DNA from: Oxalobacteraceae bacterium OM1
Lineage (GTDB): Bacteria; Pseudomonadota; Gammaproteobacteria; Burkholderiales; Burkholderiaceae_D
Direction of reading: 5' to 3'
Length of the DNA: 38,040 nucleotides
NCBI GenBank assembly: GCA_004570315.1
Contig: SPQI01000335.1
Coordinates: 1-38,040, forward strand
Both the position numbers and the translations under genes were made by a program. Of this stretch, positions 14,067-22,812 are shown piece by piece (position 1 is the stretch's first letter; each line of letters opens with the position of its first letter). The notes below the pieces were generated by a model, which did not search any database, had not been told where the DNA came from, and worked only from the letters and a program-made list of their open reading frames with translations.

Positions 14067-14222
14067 ATTTCTGCGGGCTGCATATACTGGACTGAAGTTT
14101 CGGCATCCCGCCAGCGGCGGCAAACATGCGCTGGCGCAATTCCGCTGCGCCGGGAAGCCATCGCCCTGCATTGAATCCACTACAATAGTTGCTTCTTTCC
14201 TCACTCCGATTTCCGGATCGTC

Positions 14223-15470
14223 ATGCGCCGCTTTTCCAAGAGTTCGTCCAATCGTTTGTCCACCGACAGCCAGCGCCTGGTGGCGCTCGCCAAGGGCAGC
14301 ATGGAGGCTGCCAGCCGTCTGGAGGAGCGCAGCTGGGAGCGCGATCTCGACGCGCTGCTGCAGAAGCTGCTGCGCACCGGCCACCAGGAAACCGTCGACG
14401 GCGCGCTCGAACACCTGTTCAAGAGCGACATCGCCGCCTACGATGCCTTGATGGAGTCCGTAGAGGCCAACAGCGAATCGACGCAGATCGAGCACGAGGG
14501 CGCGCGTTACGACGTGCTGCTGATCGCCGCACCCATCCTCGCCTGGACCCGCTTCTCGATTGCTTCCGGCGCGGTCGCCGAGGAGGCGCGCAATACGCTG
14601 GCAATGCACCTGCGCGCGCATCTCCTGACCGAGCAAGCACACCTGGCGATGGCACCGACGCTGTTCTCCATCGATCAGCTGCCGCGCACCCATGTGGAAA
14701 CCTTTTCGCTGACGCAGCGCATGGCGCAGGCGGCGATCAAGGGCGCGCCGGTAAAGCTTCCCGCGAATACCGAGGAAACGGCGCCCTTCCTGGCGGATAC
14801 GCGTTATCTGCTGGCTGCCGTGGCCGTGCGCGAGGGTCAACCGCTGTTTCGCTGGCAGGTGTCGCAGAACAGCAATGAGCGCGTCCAGGCATTGGAGCAA
14901 TGGCAGCAGCAGGCTGGCCCCAACATTCTTGCCCTGCTGCCGGGCTGCGGCATCGAACTGCTCATGCCGGAGGCGTATTACGTCGCCTGCCGGGAGGCAG
15001 ACAAACAGATTCGTCCGGCGTCGATCCGCGCAGCCGTGCATTACCTCACCAACACGCTCGGCATCGAACCGGGCGGCCTGCGTGCCATCATCGGCAGCTT
15101 CAGCGAGGACCCGGTCGCCGGCCGCGTGGACGAGTACCGGATCGGCTTCACGCTGCGCCAGAGCCCTGAAGTGATCTATGGCGTGGTCTGGCCGCTCTAC
15201 GGCCAGGAAGACGAGGATGAATCCGCGCCGGTGACCTTCGAATCGCTGACCATGCCGGAGACCGTGGACGACGAGTTGCGCACGCCGCTCGAAGAAATCG
15301 TCACGCTGCTGCGCGCGTGCGGCATCACGCACGTGAAGCGGCACAACGAGCGCTTCCCGATGGAATTTTGCGACGACTGCGGCGCCCCGCTCTACCCCGA
15401 CGCCGAAGCCGAACTGGTGCATGCGGAGATGCCGGAGGATGCGCCGGCCACGACGGGACACTTCCACTGA
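14223..15470 (+). CDS. DUF2863 family protein
   Basis: A 415-residue cytoplasmic protein of a family that is widespread in Burkholderiales and has no established function. The N-terminus is Ser/Arg-rich (MRRFSKSSSNRLSTDSQRLV). The middle contains DVLLIAAPILAWTRFSI and the LPGCGIELLMPEAYYVACREADKQ stretch, which I recall as characteristic of the family. The C-terminus has CDDCGAPLYPD, a possible zinc-binding CxxC pair. No signal peptide or membrane segment is seen. A TACAAT hexamer at 14181-14186 may be its -10 element, but no good -35 is apparent. It converges on the carboxypeptidase gene across a shared terminator. Confidence 0.85.
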   Translation: MRRFSKSSSNRLSTDSQRLVALAKGSMEAASRLEERSWERDLDALLQKLLRTGHQETVDGALEHLFKSDIAAYDALMESVEANSESTQIEHEGARYDVLLIAAPILAWTRFSIASGAVAEEARNTLAMHLRAHLLTEQAHLAMAPTLFSIDQLPRTHVETFSLTQRMAQAAIKGAPVKLPANTEETAPFLADTRYLLAAVAVREGQPLFRWQVSQNSNERVQALEQWQQQAGPNILALLPGCGIELLMPEAYYVACREADKQIRPASIRAAVHYLTNTLGIEPGGLRAIIGSFSEDPVAGRVDEYRIGFTLRQSPEVIYGVVWPLYGQEDEDESAPVTFESLTMPETVDDELRTPLEEIVTLLRACGITHVKRHNERFPMEFCDDCGAPLYPDAEAELVHAEMPEDAPATTGHFH

Positions 15471-15503
15471 TCCACTGCTCGGCGCCACGTGCGCCGAAAA
15501 GAA

Positions 15504-15537
15504 AAAACGGGCCGCGGCATTGCCGGCGGCCCGTTTT
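15504..15537. terminator. Bidirectional terminator between convergent genes
   Basis: AAAACGGGCCGC and GCGGCCCGTTTT form a twelve-pair stem with A and T tracts at the two ends. It can therefore end transcription both from the DUF2863 gene (plus) and from the M14 carboxypeptidase gene (minus). Confidence 0.9.
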
Positions 15538-15547
15538 GCTTGGGCGA

Positions 15548-16681
15548 TCAGGCCGCCTTGGTCACGGCCTGAAGGATGGGTTGAAGCATTGCGGCGCCAA
15601 GGCGGGCGCTGCGGACACCGTTCCATCCGAACTGGGAATCGGGCATGTCGGCGTTGTCTTTGAACGGCATTTCCAGCGTCAGCGACAGGCACTTGAACGT
15701 GTGGCCGATGTACTTGGAAGCGAGCTTCAGCATTTCCTCGTTGTAGCGACTGGCCTCGTATCCGTAGCGCGACTGGAAGTCCGGGCTGGCGGCCTTGAAG
15801 GCGTCGATGAAGGCCTGCTGCTCGGCGGCCTGCGCTTCGGTGAAGCCGTCGAGCATTTCGCAACCCGCGACGAAGTTGTAAGGCAGGGCTTCGTCGCCGT
15901 GGATGTCCAGGAACAGGTCGCAGCCGACCTGATGGATCTTGTTGCGCACCACGAAGACCTCGGGACTGCGTTCCAGCGACGGCTCCATCCACTCGCGGTT
16001 GAGGTTGGCGCCGGCCGCGTTGGTGCGCAGGTTTCCGCGCACGGAACCGTCCGGGTTCATATTCGGGACGATGTAGAAGACGGCATGCTGCAGCAGCTTG
16101 CGGGAAACCGGATTGGCGGCATCGAGCAAGGTGTCCACCAGGCCTTCGACCAGCCATTCGGCCATGGTTTCGCCCGGATGCTGGCGAGCGATGATCCAGA
16201 CCTTTTTCCTGCCGGCGGCCGGCTCGCCGATGACGGCCAGGCTCATGTCGCGGCCGTCGAGCGTGCTGCCGAGGTCTTGCAGGCGGCCCAGCGGCGAGCG
16301 CTCGACGCGGCCGAGCAGGCGCAGGTGGCGCTCCCAGGAGAACGGTTCGAAATAGGCGTAGTAGATGCTGTCGCGCTCGGGCGTATGGTCGATGGTCAGG
16401 ACCTTGCCGTCATAGCGGGTGGGCACGCGGAACCAAGTCTCCAGGTCGTAGCTGGCGACGGCGCGATACTCCGGCCAGCCCTGCGGATAGGCGGCCTGGG
16501 CGGCGTTCAGGAAGCGCAGCGTGCAGGCTTGCCCGCGGGCGCCTTGCAGGCGGAAATGAAACCACTGGAGGAAGTCGGAATTGGAATCCTTGCGGATGTT
16601 CAGCTCGATCTGGTCCGGCTGATCGGCGCGCACGACTTCGATGGAGCCGGCGTCGAATTGATGGCTGATCTTGATGGGCAT
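15548..16681 (-). CDS. M14 family zinc carboxypeptidase (cytosolic carboxypeptidase-like)
   Basis: Zinc metallopeptidase expected to remove C-terminal residues or act as a related amidase; the natural substrate is unknown. The 377-residue product has an N-terminal beta-rich M14_N-type domain (residues 1-120). The catalytic domain follows: zinc ligands His168 and Glu171 in RQHPGETMAEW, substrate Arg219 in GNLRTN, NLNREW at 227-231, the third zinc ligand His261 in LDIHGDE, and the catalytic Glu337 in LTLEMPF. There is no signal peptide, so it should be cytoplasmic. The start at 16681 is chosen because the product then begins with the conserved MPIKISHQFDAG; an open frame of 42 codons upstream has no family character. 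No good ribosome binding site is seen. Confidence 0.9.
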   Translation of the reverse strand: MPIKISHQFDAGSIEVVRADQPDQIELNIRKDSNSDFLQWFHFRLQGARGQACTLRFLNAAQAAYPQGWPEYRAVASYDLETWFRVPTRYDGKVLTIDHTPERDSIYYAYFEPFSWERHLRLLGRVERSPLGRLQDLGSTLDGRDMSLAVIGEPAAGRKKVWIIARQHPGETMAEWLVEGLVDTLLDAANPVSRKLLQHAVFYIVPNMNPDGSVRGNLRTNAAGANLNREWMEPSLERSPEVFVVRNKIHQVGCDLFLDIHGDEALPYNFVAGCEMLDGFTEAQAAEQQAFIDAFKAASPDFQSRYGYEASRYNEEMLKLASKYIGHTFKCLSLTLEMPFKDNADMPDSQFGWNGVRSARLGAAMLQPILQAVTKAA

Positions 16682-16815
16682 CGGTGGGAGGGCGTCCGGG
16701 ATCACCGGCGCGCCCGCGAAAAAATTGGCGTGACCGCTATTCTGGGGGTTTTCCCGGATTGCCGCAAAGGACGGGCACTGTGCACTGCGGCATGTGGCGC
16801 CATGCAATGCCAGTC

Positions 16816-16824
16816 TGCTATAAT
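16816..16824 (+). promoter_or_regulatory. Extended -10 promoter of the tRNA-Pro gene
   Basis: TGCTATAAT, an extended -10 element with a consensus TATAAT, lies 11 bases upstream of the mature tRNA 5' end. No -35 consensus is visible, which is usual for extended -10 promoters. Confidence 0.7.
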
Positions 16825-16835
16825 CGCAGCTTCGT

Positions 16836-16912
16836 CGGGGCGTAGCGCAGCCTGGTAGCGCACCTGCATGGGGTGCAGGGGGTCGGATGTTCGAATCATC
16901 TCGCCCCGACCA
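16836..16912 (+). tRNA. tRNA-Pro(GGG), CCA encoded
   Basis: A complete 77-base cloverleaf. The acceptor pairs CGGGGCG with CGCCCCG, discriminator A, and CCA is encoded. The D arm is GCGC/GCGC. The anticodon stem CCTGC/GCAGG holds the loop ATGGGGT with anticodon GGG. The T arm has TTCGAAT in its loop. It is the last core feature before the accessory DNA, a position typical of tRNA genes used as integration sites. Confidence 0.97.
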
Positions 16913-16918
16913 CGAACA

Positions 16919-16952
16919 GAAGCCCGCGTAATCAATCGGTTACGCGGGCTTC
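16919..16952 (+). terminator. Hairpin terminator after tRNA-Pro
   Basis: GAAGCCCGCGTAA and TTACGCGGGCTTC form a perfect thirteen-pair stem with an eight-base loop, six bases after the tRNA. There is no T tract, so it may instead protect or define the 3' end. Its survival next to the tRNA means any island junction lies inside the tRNA 3' end or beyond this hairpin. Confidence 0.6.
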
Positions 16953-17104
16953 GCCATTTGGAGTACGCACCACCGCCCGCGGCGACCTCATCGCCATCTA
17001 CACTCCTGTCTACACTTTGGATCCACTCCGCGGCACGCGTGCGTCAGCGATCCTCGCCGTCGGGGCGCGATGTCACCGTATCTGTGATCATGAATGTCCC
17101 GGTC

Positions 17105-18019
17105 TTAACTGAATTCGTCCGGCTCGCTGAATCCGGCAATCTGGCGCCAGTCGCCATTTGGCTGGCGCGCATATACCTGACCATGGCCTACGCCGATGCC
17201 GCTACCCACCCGTGCATAACATGCTGCGCAGAAATTGCCCCACATAAAACTATCCCGGAGGCGGCCGTCGATCGCGATGCCGCGGTCGGCTAGCGCACAG
17301 CCGCACTCCCCGCAGTCGTCCATGCCATCGGCAAATTGCGCTTCATACCGATCCACCTCAAACAGGGCAATTTCATTCAGCAATGCGATTTCGGCCTCGC
17401 CGGTGGCAATCACATCCCAAGCGGCCGGCATGCCGTCATCATCGTTAGGTGCGGCGCCGTCAGCATCCCCGACTGTGAGACTCTCTTCCCCGGTGTCGTT
17501 ATCACGTTCGTCCAGCAAAACATTGTCCGGGTCGTGTACCTCAACACTGTAGCCGGGCTGCTGGAAATCGATGCGGGCAACAGCCTCGTGGTAGTCCACC
17601 AAGTCCGGCACCATGCTTAACTGCGACGTGTAATCGAGATAGGCCGCGTGGTTGCGTCCCGGGGCCGCCGACCAGTGGAAGATGGTGAACGAATCGCCAC
17701 CAGCCGGCGGCGCATCGTAATAGCCGCCGCTGCCCACCTCGATTGCGCCTTCATTCAAGGCAATTTCCCAGTAGAAGTACGTCTCGATGTCGCCATGTCG
17801 CCGCGTTGGCCCGGTAACCGTTATGGAGACTGTCTGCACGGCCGATGGGCGTGGCAGGCGCTCAAATGCATGCAAAGCCTTGGCAATCGAAACAAGCTGT
17901 GCTGGCTGCGCTCGACCGGAACGCACGAGTTGCTGCAGCAGGATGCGGGTGGACTCGACGATCTGCCGGTCGAAGTCGTCGAGCTGATAGCTGCCTGTAC
18001 CTGTCGATGGATGCCTCAT
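17105..18019 (-). CDS. Hypothetical protein with C-terminal zinc-ribbon-like Cys motif
   Basis: A 304-residue protein whose family I do not recognise. The N-terminal third is helical (DDFDRQIVESTRILLQQLV). The middle looks like beta structure with many aromatic residues (YFYWEIALNEG, DSFTIFHWSAAPGRNHAAYL). An acidic stretch follows (DERDNDTGEESL). Near the end, CGECGC and NFCAACYARVG give two CxxC pairs that could bind zinc. There is no signal peptide or membrane segment. The start ATG at 18019 has GAGGA seven bases upstream; the open frame continues 90 codons further upstream but without protein-like character. Its start overlaps the stop of a small ORF, suggesting coupling. Confidence 0.6.
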   Translation of the reverse strand: MRHPSTGTGSYQLDDFDRQIVESTRILLQQLVRSGRAQPAQLVSIAKALHAFERLPRPSAVQTVSITVTGPTRRHGDIETYFYWEIALNEGAIEVGSGGYYDAPPAGGDSFTIFHWSAAPGRNHAAYLDYTSQLSMVPDLVDYHEAVARIDFQQPGYSVEVHDPDNVLLDERDNDTGEESLTVGDADGAAPNDDDGMPAAWDVIATGEAEIALLNEIALFEVDRYEAQFADGMDDCGECGCALADRGIAIDGRLRDSFMWGNFCAACYARVGSGIGVGHGQVYARQPNGDWRQIAGFSEPDEFS

Positions 18020-18156
18020 TTCGCTTTCCTCACCTTGATGTACTCGGCCGGAACGATACCAATACGGTACGTACCAGCCAAGACAATACGAGAGCAACCG
18101 GACCTCACGGCCGCCGGTGCAAATTCCGGCCTGTCGAAGCCACGAACGTAATACAC
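18016..18156 (-). CDS. Small ORF coupled to the zinc-ribbon protein gene
   Basis: A short frame that reads YYVRGFDRPEFAPAA and then RIVLAGTYRIGIVPAEYIK before a basic end and a TGA that overlaps the next gene's ATG as ATGA. The smooth hydrophobic/polar pattern and the overlap argue that it is, or was, coding. The minimal start is a GTG at 18156 giving 46 residues, with no visible ribosome binding site. The same frame stays open about 17 codons further upstream (ISESAIRSNV) but has no ATG before a TAA. It could be the 3' remnant of a longer gene broken by a frameshift. Between here and 18416 I see no other gene. Confidence 0.35.
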   Translation of the reverse strand: MYYVRGFDRPEFAPAAVRSGCSRIVLAGTYRIGIVPAEYIKVRKAK

Positions 18157-18416
18157 GTTGCTGCGAATTGCGGACTCGGAGATTGTCGTCCCCGGATCTG
18201 GGCATTACCCACAGCATGGTGCTCAACATCCGGTGAGAGGTGCGTTCAAGCGCGATCCCACAACCGCATTTAACACCAATGATCAACATGTGCGCCGCGC
18301 TTCGGCGTCAACTGTTTATATCGGTCTTTCGCTTCGGTCCAACGTCTTAATTTTGACGCCGCCATCTATCAGTCAGGAAGCCCGACCGAGATCAGCTCAT
18401 GGAACGCCATTGCAGC

Positions 18417-19259
18417 TCAGCCGGAACTGCGCCCGAACTTGCCACTAATCTTCCAGGTTGTCGCAACATGGTCTTCGAAGCTGCCGCCCAGTTCGAGGCC
18501 TGCCTTTTCCGAGGCGAGCCGCAGGCCGGCATTGATGCCGAAGTCGTCTTCGTAGTTAATGGCGAGTGAAAATTCAGCCAGGCCAAACTCCATCCGTCCC
18601 TTGGCGTACGCTTGCCACGTTGGCTCGTGGTGGTACCAGACAAGCGATTCGGGAAGACGCGGCTCATCGTGTCCGCGCAGCTTTGCCTCAAAGAGCAGCA
18701 TGGTGCCGCGTGCAGCGCTCGCCTCGACTGTCGCCGTTGCCGCAGCCGACAATGGAACGGAAAGCTTGGCGGCGAAGTCGCGGGACCAGCCTTCGACATG
18801 CTCTACCCTGATCTCGTTTGCGCCAAGGTGCATCAAGAGCTCGATCGCTTCGGCAAATTTGTGCTCGAATGCCATCCGATGGAACGACGCGACCGTGTAA
18901 TACACGTCCGGCTTGGCCGGATGCCTGACATACAGGACGCCTTCACGCGGATGTCCGGGCGGCAATGTAAGTGCGGCCGCTTCGGACCGACTGATCTGGT
19001 TGACATTCAATCCGCCGCGACGGCCGCGGTTGTAGGCCTTTACCGCCTCCTTAACCGCAGTGGCAAGCAGATCAAACGACGGCATGCCAAGAAGCTGCAT
19101 GACGTTGTCTGCGACGTCTGCTGCACTCGTCTTTCGGCCGTCCGTTGCGGCGTCGACCTCAGCCTGGCGTGAAGCCGCAACCACGTCGTCGGGAAGAATA
19201 ACGATCAGTTGCTTATCCGGGCCAATACGCGACGTTTTTTCCTGTGCTTGGGCAGTCAT
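18417..19259 (-). CDS. Hypothetical protein of unknown family, beta-rich C-terminus
   Basis: A 280-residue soluble protein with no family I can name. Residues 1-90 include helical segments (SAADVADNVMQLLGM, FDLLATAVKEAVKAYNRGRR). A central part runs through GHPREGVLYVRHP, DVYYTVASFHRMAFEHKF and AEAIELLMHLGANEIRVEHV. After a Ser/Ala-rich stretch comes a repeated-strand region with many aromatic residues (WYHHEPTWQAYAKGR, FSLAINYEDDFGINAGLRL, LELGGSFEDHVATTWKI). This alternation suggests an amphipathic beta sheet in which each strand may pair or oligomerise. There is no signal peptide. It lies upstream of the zinc-ribbon gene on the same strand but 400 bases apart, so they may be separate units. 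Confidence 0.65.
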   Translation of the reverse strand: MTAQAQEKTSRIGPDKQLIVILPDDVVAASRQAEVDAATDGRKTSAADVADNVMQLLGMPSFDLLATAVKEAVKAYNRGRRGGLNVNQISRSEAAALTLPPGHPREGVLYVRHPAKPDVYYTVASFHRMAFEHKFAEAIELLMHLGANEIRVEHVEGWSRDFAAKLSVPLSAAATATVEASAARGTMLLFEAKLRGHDEPRLPESLVWYHHEPTWQAYAKGRMEFGLAEFSLAINYEDDFGINAGLRLASEKAGLELGGSFEDHVATTWKISGKFGRSSG

Positions 19260-19606
19260 CCTCTCTCCACCGTTCTATTTCACTCCGCGCCCGGCCTCAC
19301 ACCTCATGGGAGGTTGATGTCCACCTTACCGTCGTGCGAAGTTACCCTGTCATAACGTCTTGAATTAGACCGGCACCGAATGACGAACGCTGTCCGGCTC
19401 TGTAATGACTCGCATGCTTAGCCGGTGCCGGAGCCACTCAATAACGTCCGCCATGGTAGCGCCCCCCCTGTTGCCTCCCATCCCATAAACAAAGGAAGTC
19501 ACAAGGTAGCCGGCATGTGCGGCATCGCAAAGTCAGCGGCCGTTCGCTGACATATCGTCAGTGTGCATACTCAGCCGGCCACAAAATCAATTCTAAGGAT
19601 GCCCCC
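19260..19606. other. Intergenic region between divergent genes
   Basis: About 350 bases between the start of the unknown minus-strand gene and the start of the Cys-rich peptide gene. It must hold promoters for both directions, but I could not identify convincing -35/-10 pairs. No repeat or RNA structure stands out. Confidence 0.5.
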
Positions 19607-19912
19607 ATGCGCGTTCTTTTTCTTCCTCTACTGGCATCCCTCATGATGCCTGCGGCCGTACTCGCTTGCTCCTTCGATACCGATTGTGAACCCGGCAGCA
19701 AATGTCTCAAATCAAACGGACAGATTTACGGAATCTGTGCCGGCGGCCTCTTCCCAGGTAACCGCAACGACCAACAACCGGTGTACGCCCCCTTAGACAT
19801 CAACCGCACATATGGCAATACCTGTTCGTTCGACACTGACTGCGGGCCAGGCTCCACCTGCGCGAAGTCGAATGGTGCCATTGACGGTGTCTGCATTGGC
19901 CGTAGGCGCTGA
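19607..19912 (+). CDS. Secreted Cys-rich protein with two internal repeats
   Basis: A 101-residue exported protein. Residues 1-20 are a signal peptide ending VLA before Cys21. The mature part consists of two near-identical 24-residue units, Cys21-Cys44 and Cys73-Cys96, joined by a Pro/Asn-rich linker. Each unit has the pattern C-SFDTD-C-xPGSx-C-xKSNGxIxG-x-C, i.e. four cysteines that likely form two disulfides. Cys21 right after the cleavage site might instead be lipidated, but Leu at -2 is unusual for a lipobox. AAGGA lies upstream of the ATG; an in-frame extension to 19517 lacks support. I do not know its function. It sits just before the HExxH lipoprotein gene on the same strand. Confidence 0.75.
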   Translation: MRVLFLPLLASLMMPAAVLACSFDTDCEPGSKCLKSNGQIYGICAGGLFPGNRNDQQPVYAPLDINRTYGNTCSFDTDCGPGSTCAKSNGAIDGVCIGRRR

Positions 19913-19993
19913 TTAACACGCAGCGGGTCGCCACCTCATCTTCACACCGCAAGCCGCTGAGAAAGCCTCTCGTTAGCGAGGGCAGGAGAATGC

Positions 19994-21301
<1,308 letters not shown>

Positions 21302-21527
21302 AGCAGCCCGGAGACAGCGTCTCAGGTTGCTCGGTAGCATGCGCCAGTGCGGGCTACCGCAGCCCACACATTGCTTAAATCCTCGCAAGGATCGGCGTCC
21401 TCATACTGTTACCTTAATCGAAGCTCTGGTACGCACCGCGGCGATCCGCCGTCGGCAATTGCGTCTCTAATTAACGCGGATCGCGCAGCATCGACTTTTA
21501 CGCAGGAACAGACGAAAGGACATCGGT

Positions 21528-21929
21528 ATGCCGGTATATGGAGAAGTTGCACTACGCGCCTGGTCACTCGCTTCTGCCGGAGGCACATCCCCACCCGCAG
21601 CATGGAAGCAGGCACTCGAAGAACGGTTTACCGAGCCAAAACAGCTTCAGAATGCGATCAGACACACCTGTCCGAAAGGCGCCTTCCTTGGACTCTGCCA
21701 GCATGGTTTGGTAAAAGGGGTAAAGAAAGGGTGGTACACGAACTCGACGTCTAGCAGCTCTTTCGCGCTGATGACCGTCGCGTTACTCCGCGAGGCCCCG
21801 TCATTAGCGCACGACAAGCCTGCGCTTAAAGCGCGAGTGTTCGGCGGTCGCACACCAAACGGCGAAGTCGACGTCGTGCTAGCGCTGTGGGAGAACGGAA
21901 TTGTTCAGGCGGCAGTCGTAGACGAATAA
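21528..21929 (+). CDS. DUF6979 family protein
   Basis: A 133-residue soluble protein. It has the features I associate with DUF6979: an N-terminal YGEVALRAWSLASAG with PPAAWKQALEERF, then CPKGAFLGLCQHGLVKGVKKG, and a final DVVLALWENGIV. The function of the family is not established. GAAAGGA lies upstream of the ATG. Its 3' end overlaps by 25 bases the 3' end of the convergent minus-strand gene. The 226-base gap between the lipoprotein gene and this start contains nothing I can identify. Confidence 0.75.
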   Translation: MPVYGEVALRAWSLASAGGTSPPAAWKQALEERFTEPKQLQNAIRHTCPKGAFLGLCQHGLVKGVKKGWYTNSTSSSSFALMTVALLREAPSLAHDKPALKARVFGGRTPNGEVDVVLALWENGIVQAAVVDE

Positions 21930-22645
21930 GTGGCTGACGACGAGGTGCACAACAGCCGGTCTATGGTAGCCACTAGTGCGTTCTTACCGAAGTCATGGAT
22001 GTACCGCGCAAACTCCATTTCATGGTGCTCATGCTGGTAGCCCAACGGCTTTTTGGCCTGCTTAGGCGGCAACAAGTACCGAATGCTTTCAGGTAGTGCC
22101 GGCATCGCAATGGGCAGATACGTATAGTCCCTCGCCAGCGGCTGTCCCTCAAGCCACTTCCCTATCCGCCTCGTCAATTCAGCTTCCTTGTCATGGCGCT
22201 CAGGTGCAAAACAATGAATGAAGATGAGCGGCGTTTTCCGAGGGGCGGCACATGCCTGAGGGACAAAAATCAAATTTGAAAATGGCTTGTCTTTAAAAAC
22301 CTCCAGCTCGATGACGATTTCAGCGTTCGCGTGCTCGATATGTATATCAGCAATGGAAGTCGCCTTCTTGGCCTGCTTGTCGCCAAGGCTAAGGTCATTA
22401 AGCGAATTGAAATCCTTGATGACCAAGAGCTCAAGGTCATTTAACAATCGGCCGACAGTGATTTTCTGGTTGTTCGCATCTAGAAAGTATTCATCATTCT
22501 TCTTTCCCATATGAAGTGCTCTAAAGGGAAGCGGCTGGTCGATATACCGGTACTCACGTTGAACGCGGCAGCTTCGGCGGACGCCCAGATCGGACAACTG
22601 TCGGTACCATTGTTGCAGGATGGTGCTTGTTAGGTCATGGGACAT
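21905..22645 (-). CDS. Hypothetical protein, possible PD-(D/E)xK-like nuclease
   Basis: A 246-residue soluble protein I do not recognise. The start ATG at 22645 is preceded by GAGGAAG at good spacing; the frame is open 32 codons further upstream without support. The centre reads TSIADIHIEHANAEIVIELEVFKDKP in register, with Asp100, Glu113 and Glu115. An acidic residue, a strand, then E-L-E on a second strand is the outline of a restriction-endonuclease-like core, but the usual Lys is absent, so this is only a suggestion. Strands NLIFVPQ and LIFIHCFAPE follow, then an EAELTRRIGKWL helix. It lies next to the ASCH-like gene on the same strand. Confidence 0.55.
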   Translation of the reverse strand: MSHDLTSTILQQWYRQLSDLGVRRSCRVQREYRYIDQPLPFRALHMGKKNDEYFLDANNQKITVGRLLNDLELLVIKDFNSLNDLSLGDKQAKKATSIADIHIEHANAEIVIELEVFKDKPFSNLIFVPQACAAPRKTPLIFIHCFAPERHDKEAELTRRIGKWLEGQPLARDYTYLPIAMPALPESIRYLLPPKQAKKPLGYQHEHHEMEFARYIHDFGKNALVATIDRLLCTSSSATYSSTTAA

Positions 22646-22812
22646 GTTCGCTTCCTCTTCAAATCTAACGTCGCTGTACGTCAGGTAGTACCTACGCGGC
22701 TGCACGTTGAATAATGACGTAGGAGCATGAAGAGCGGTCAAGCATTCCAGCTGATGGACTTGGCCGAACGGGCCGCACTTTGCAAAAACGTGCTCCGGCC
22801 GCCAATACCAGT

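Noticed and set aside
16868-16912. Direct repeat of the tRNA-Pro 3' end elsewhere in the window as the right attachment site.
   Set aside because: I looked for the T-arm and acceptor sequence in the accessory region and saw no second copy. If it exists, it is beyond the right edge.
19365-19454. A 29-codon minus-strand frame starting MADVIEWLRHRLSMRV in the gap before the Cys-rich peptide gene.
   Set aside because: It reads somewhat like protein but is very short, has no family resemblance and no neighbour coupling. Evidence is too thin for a feature.
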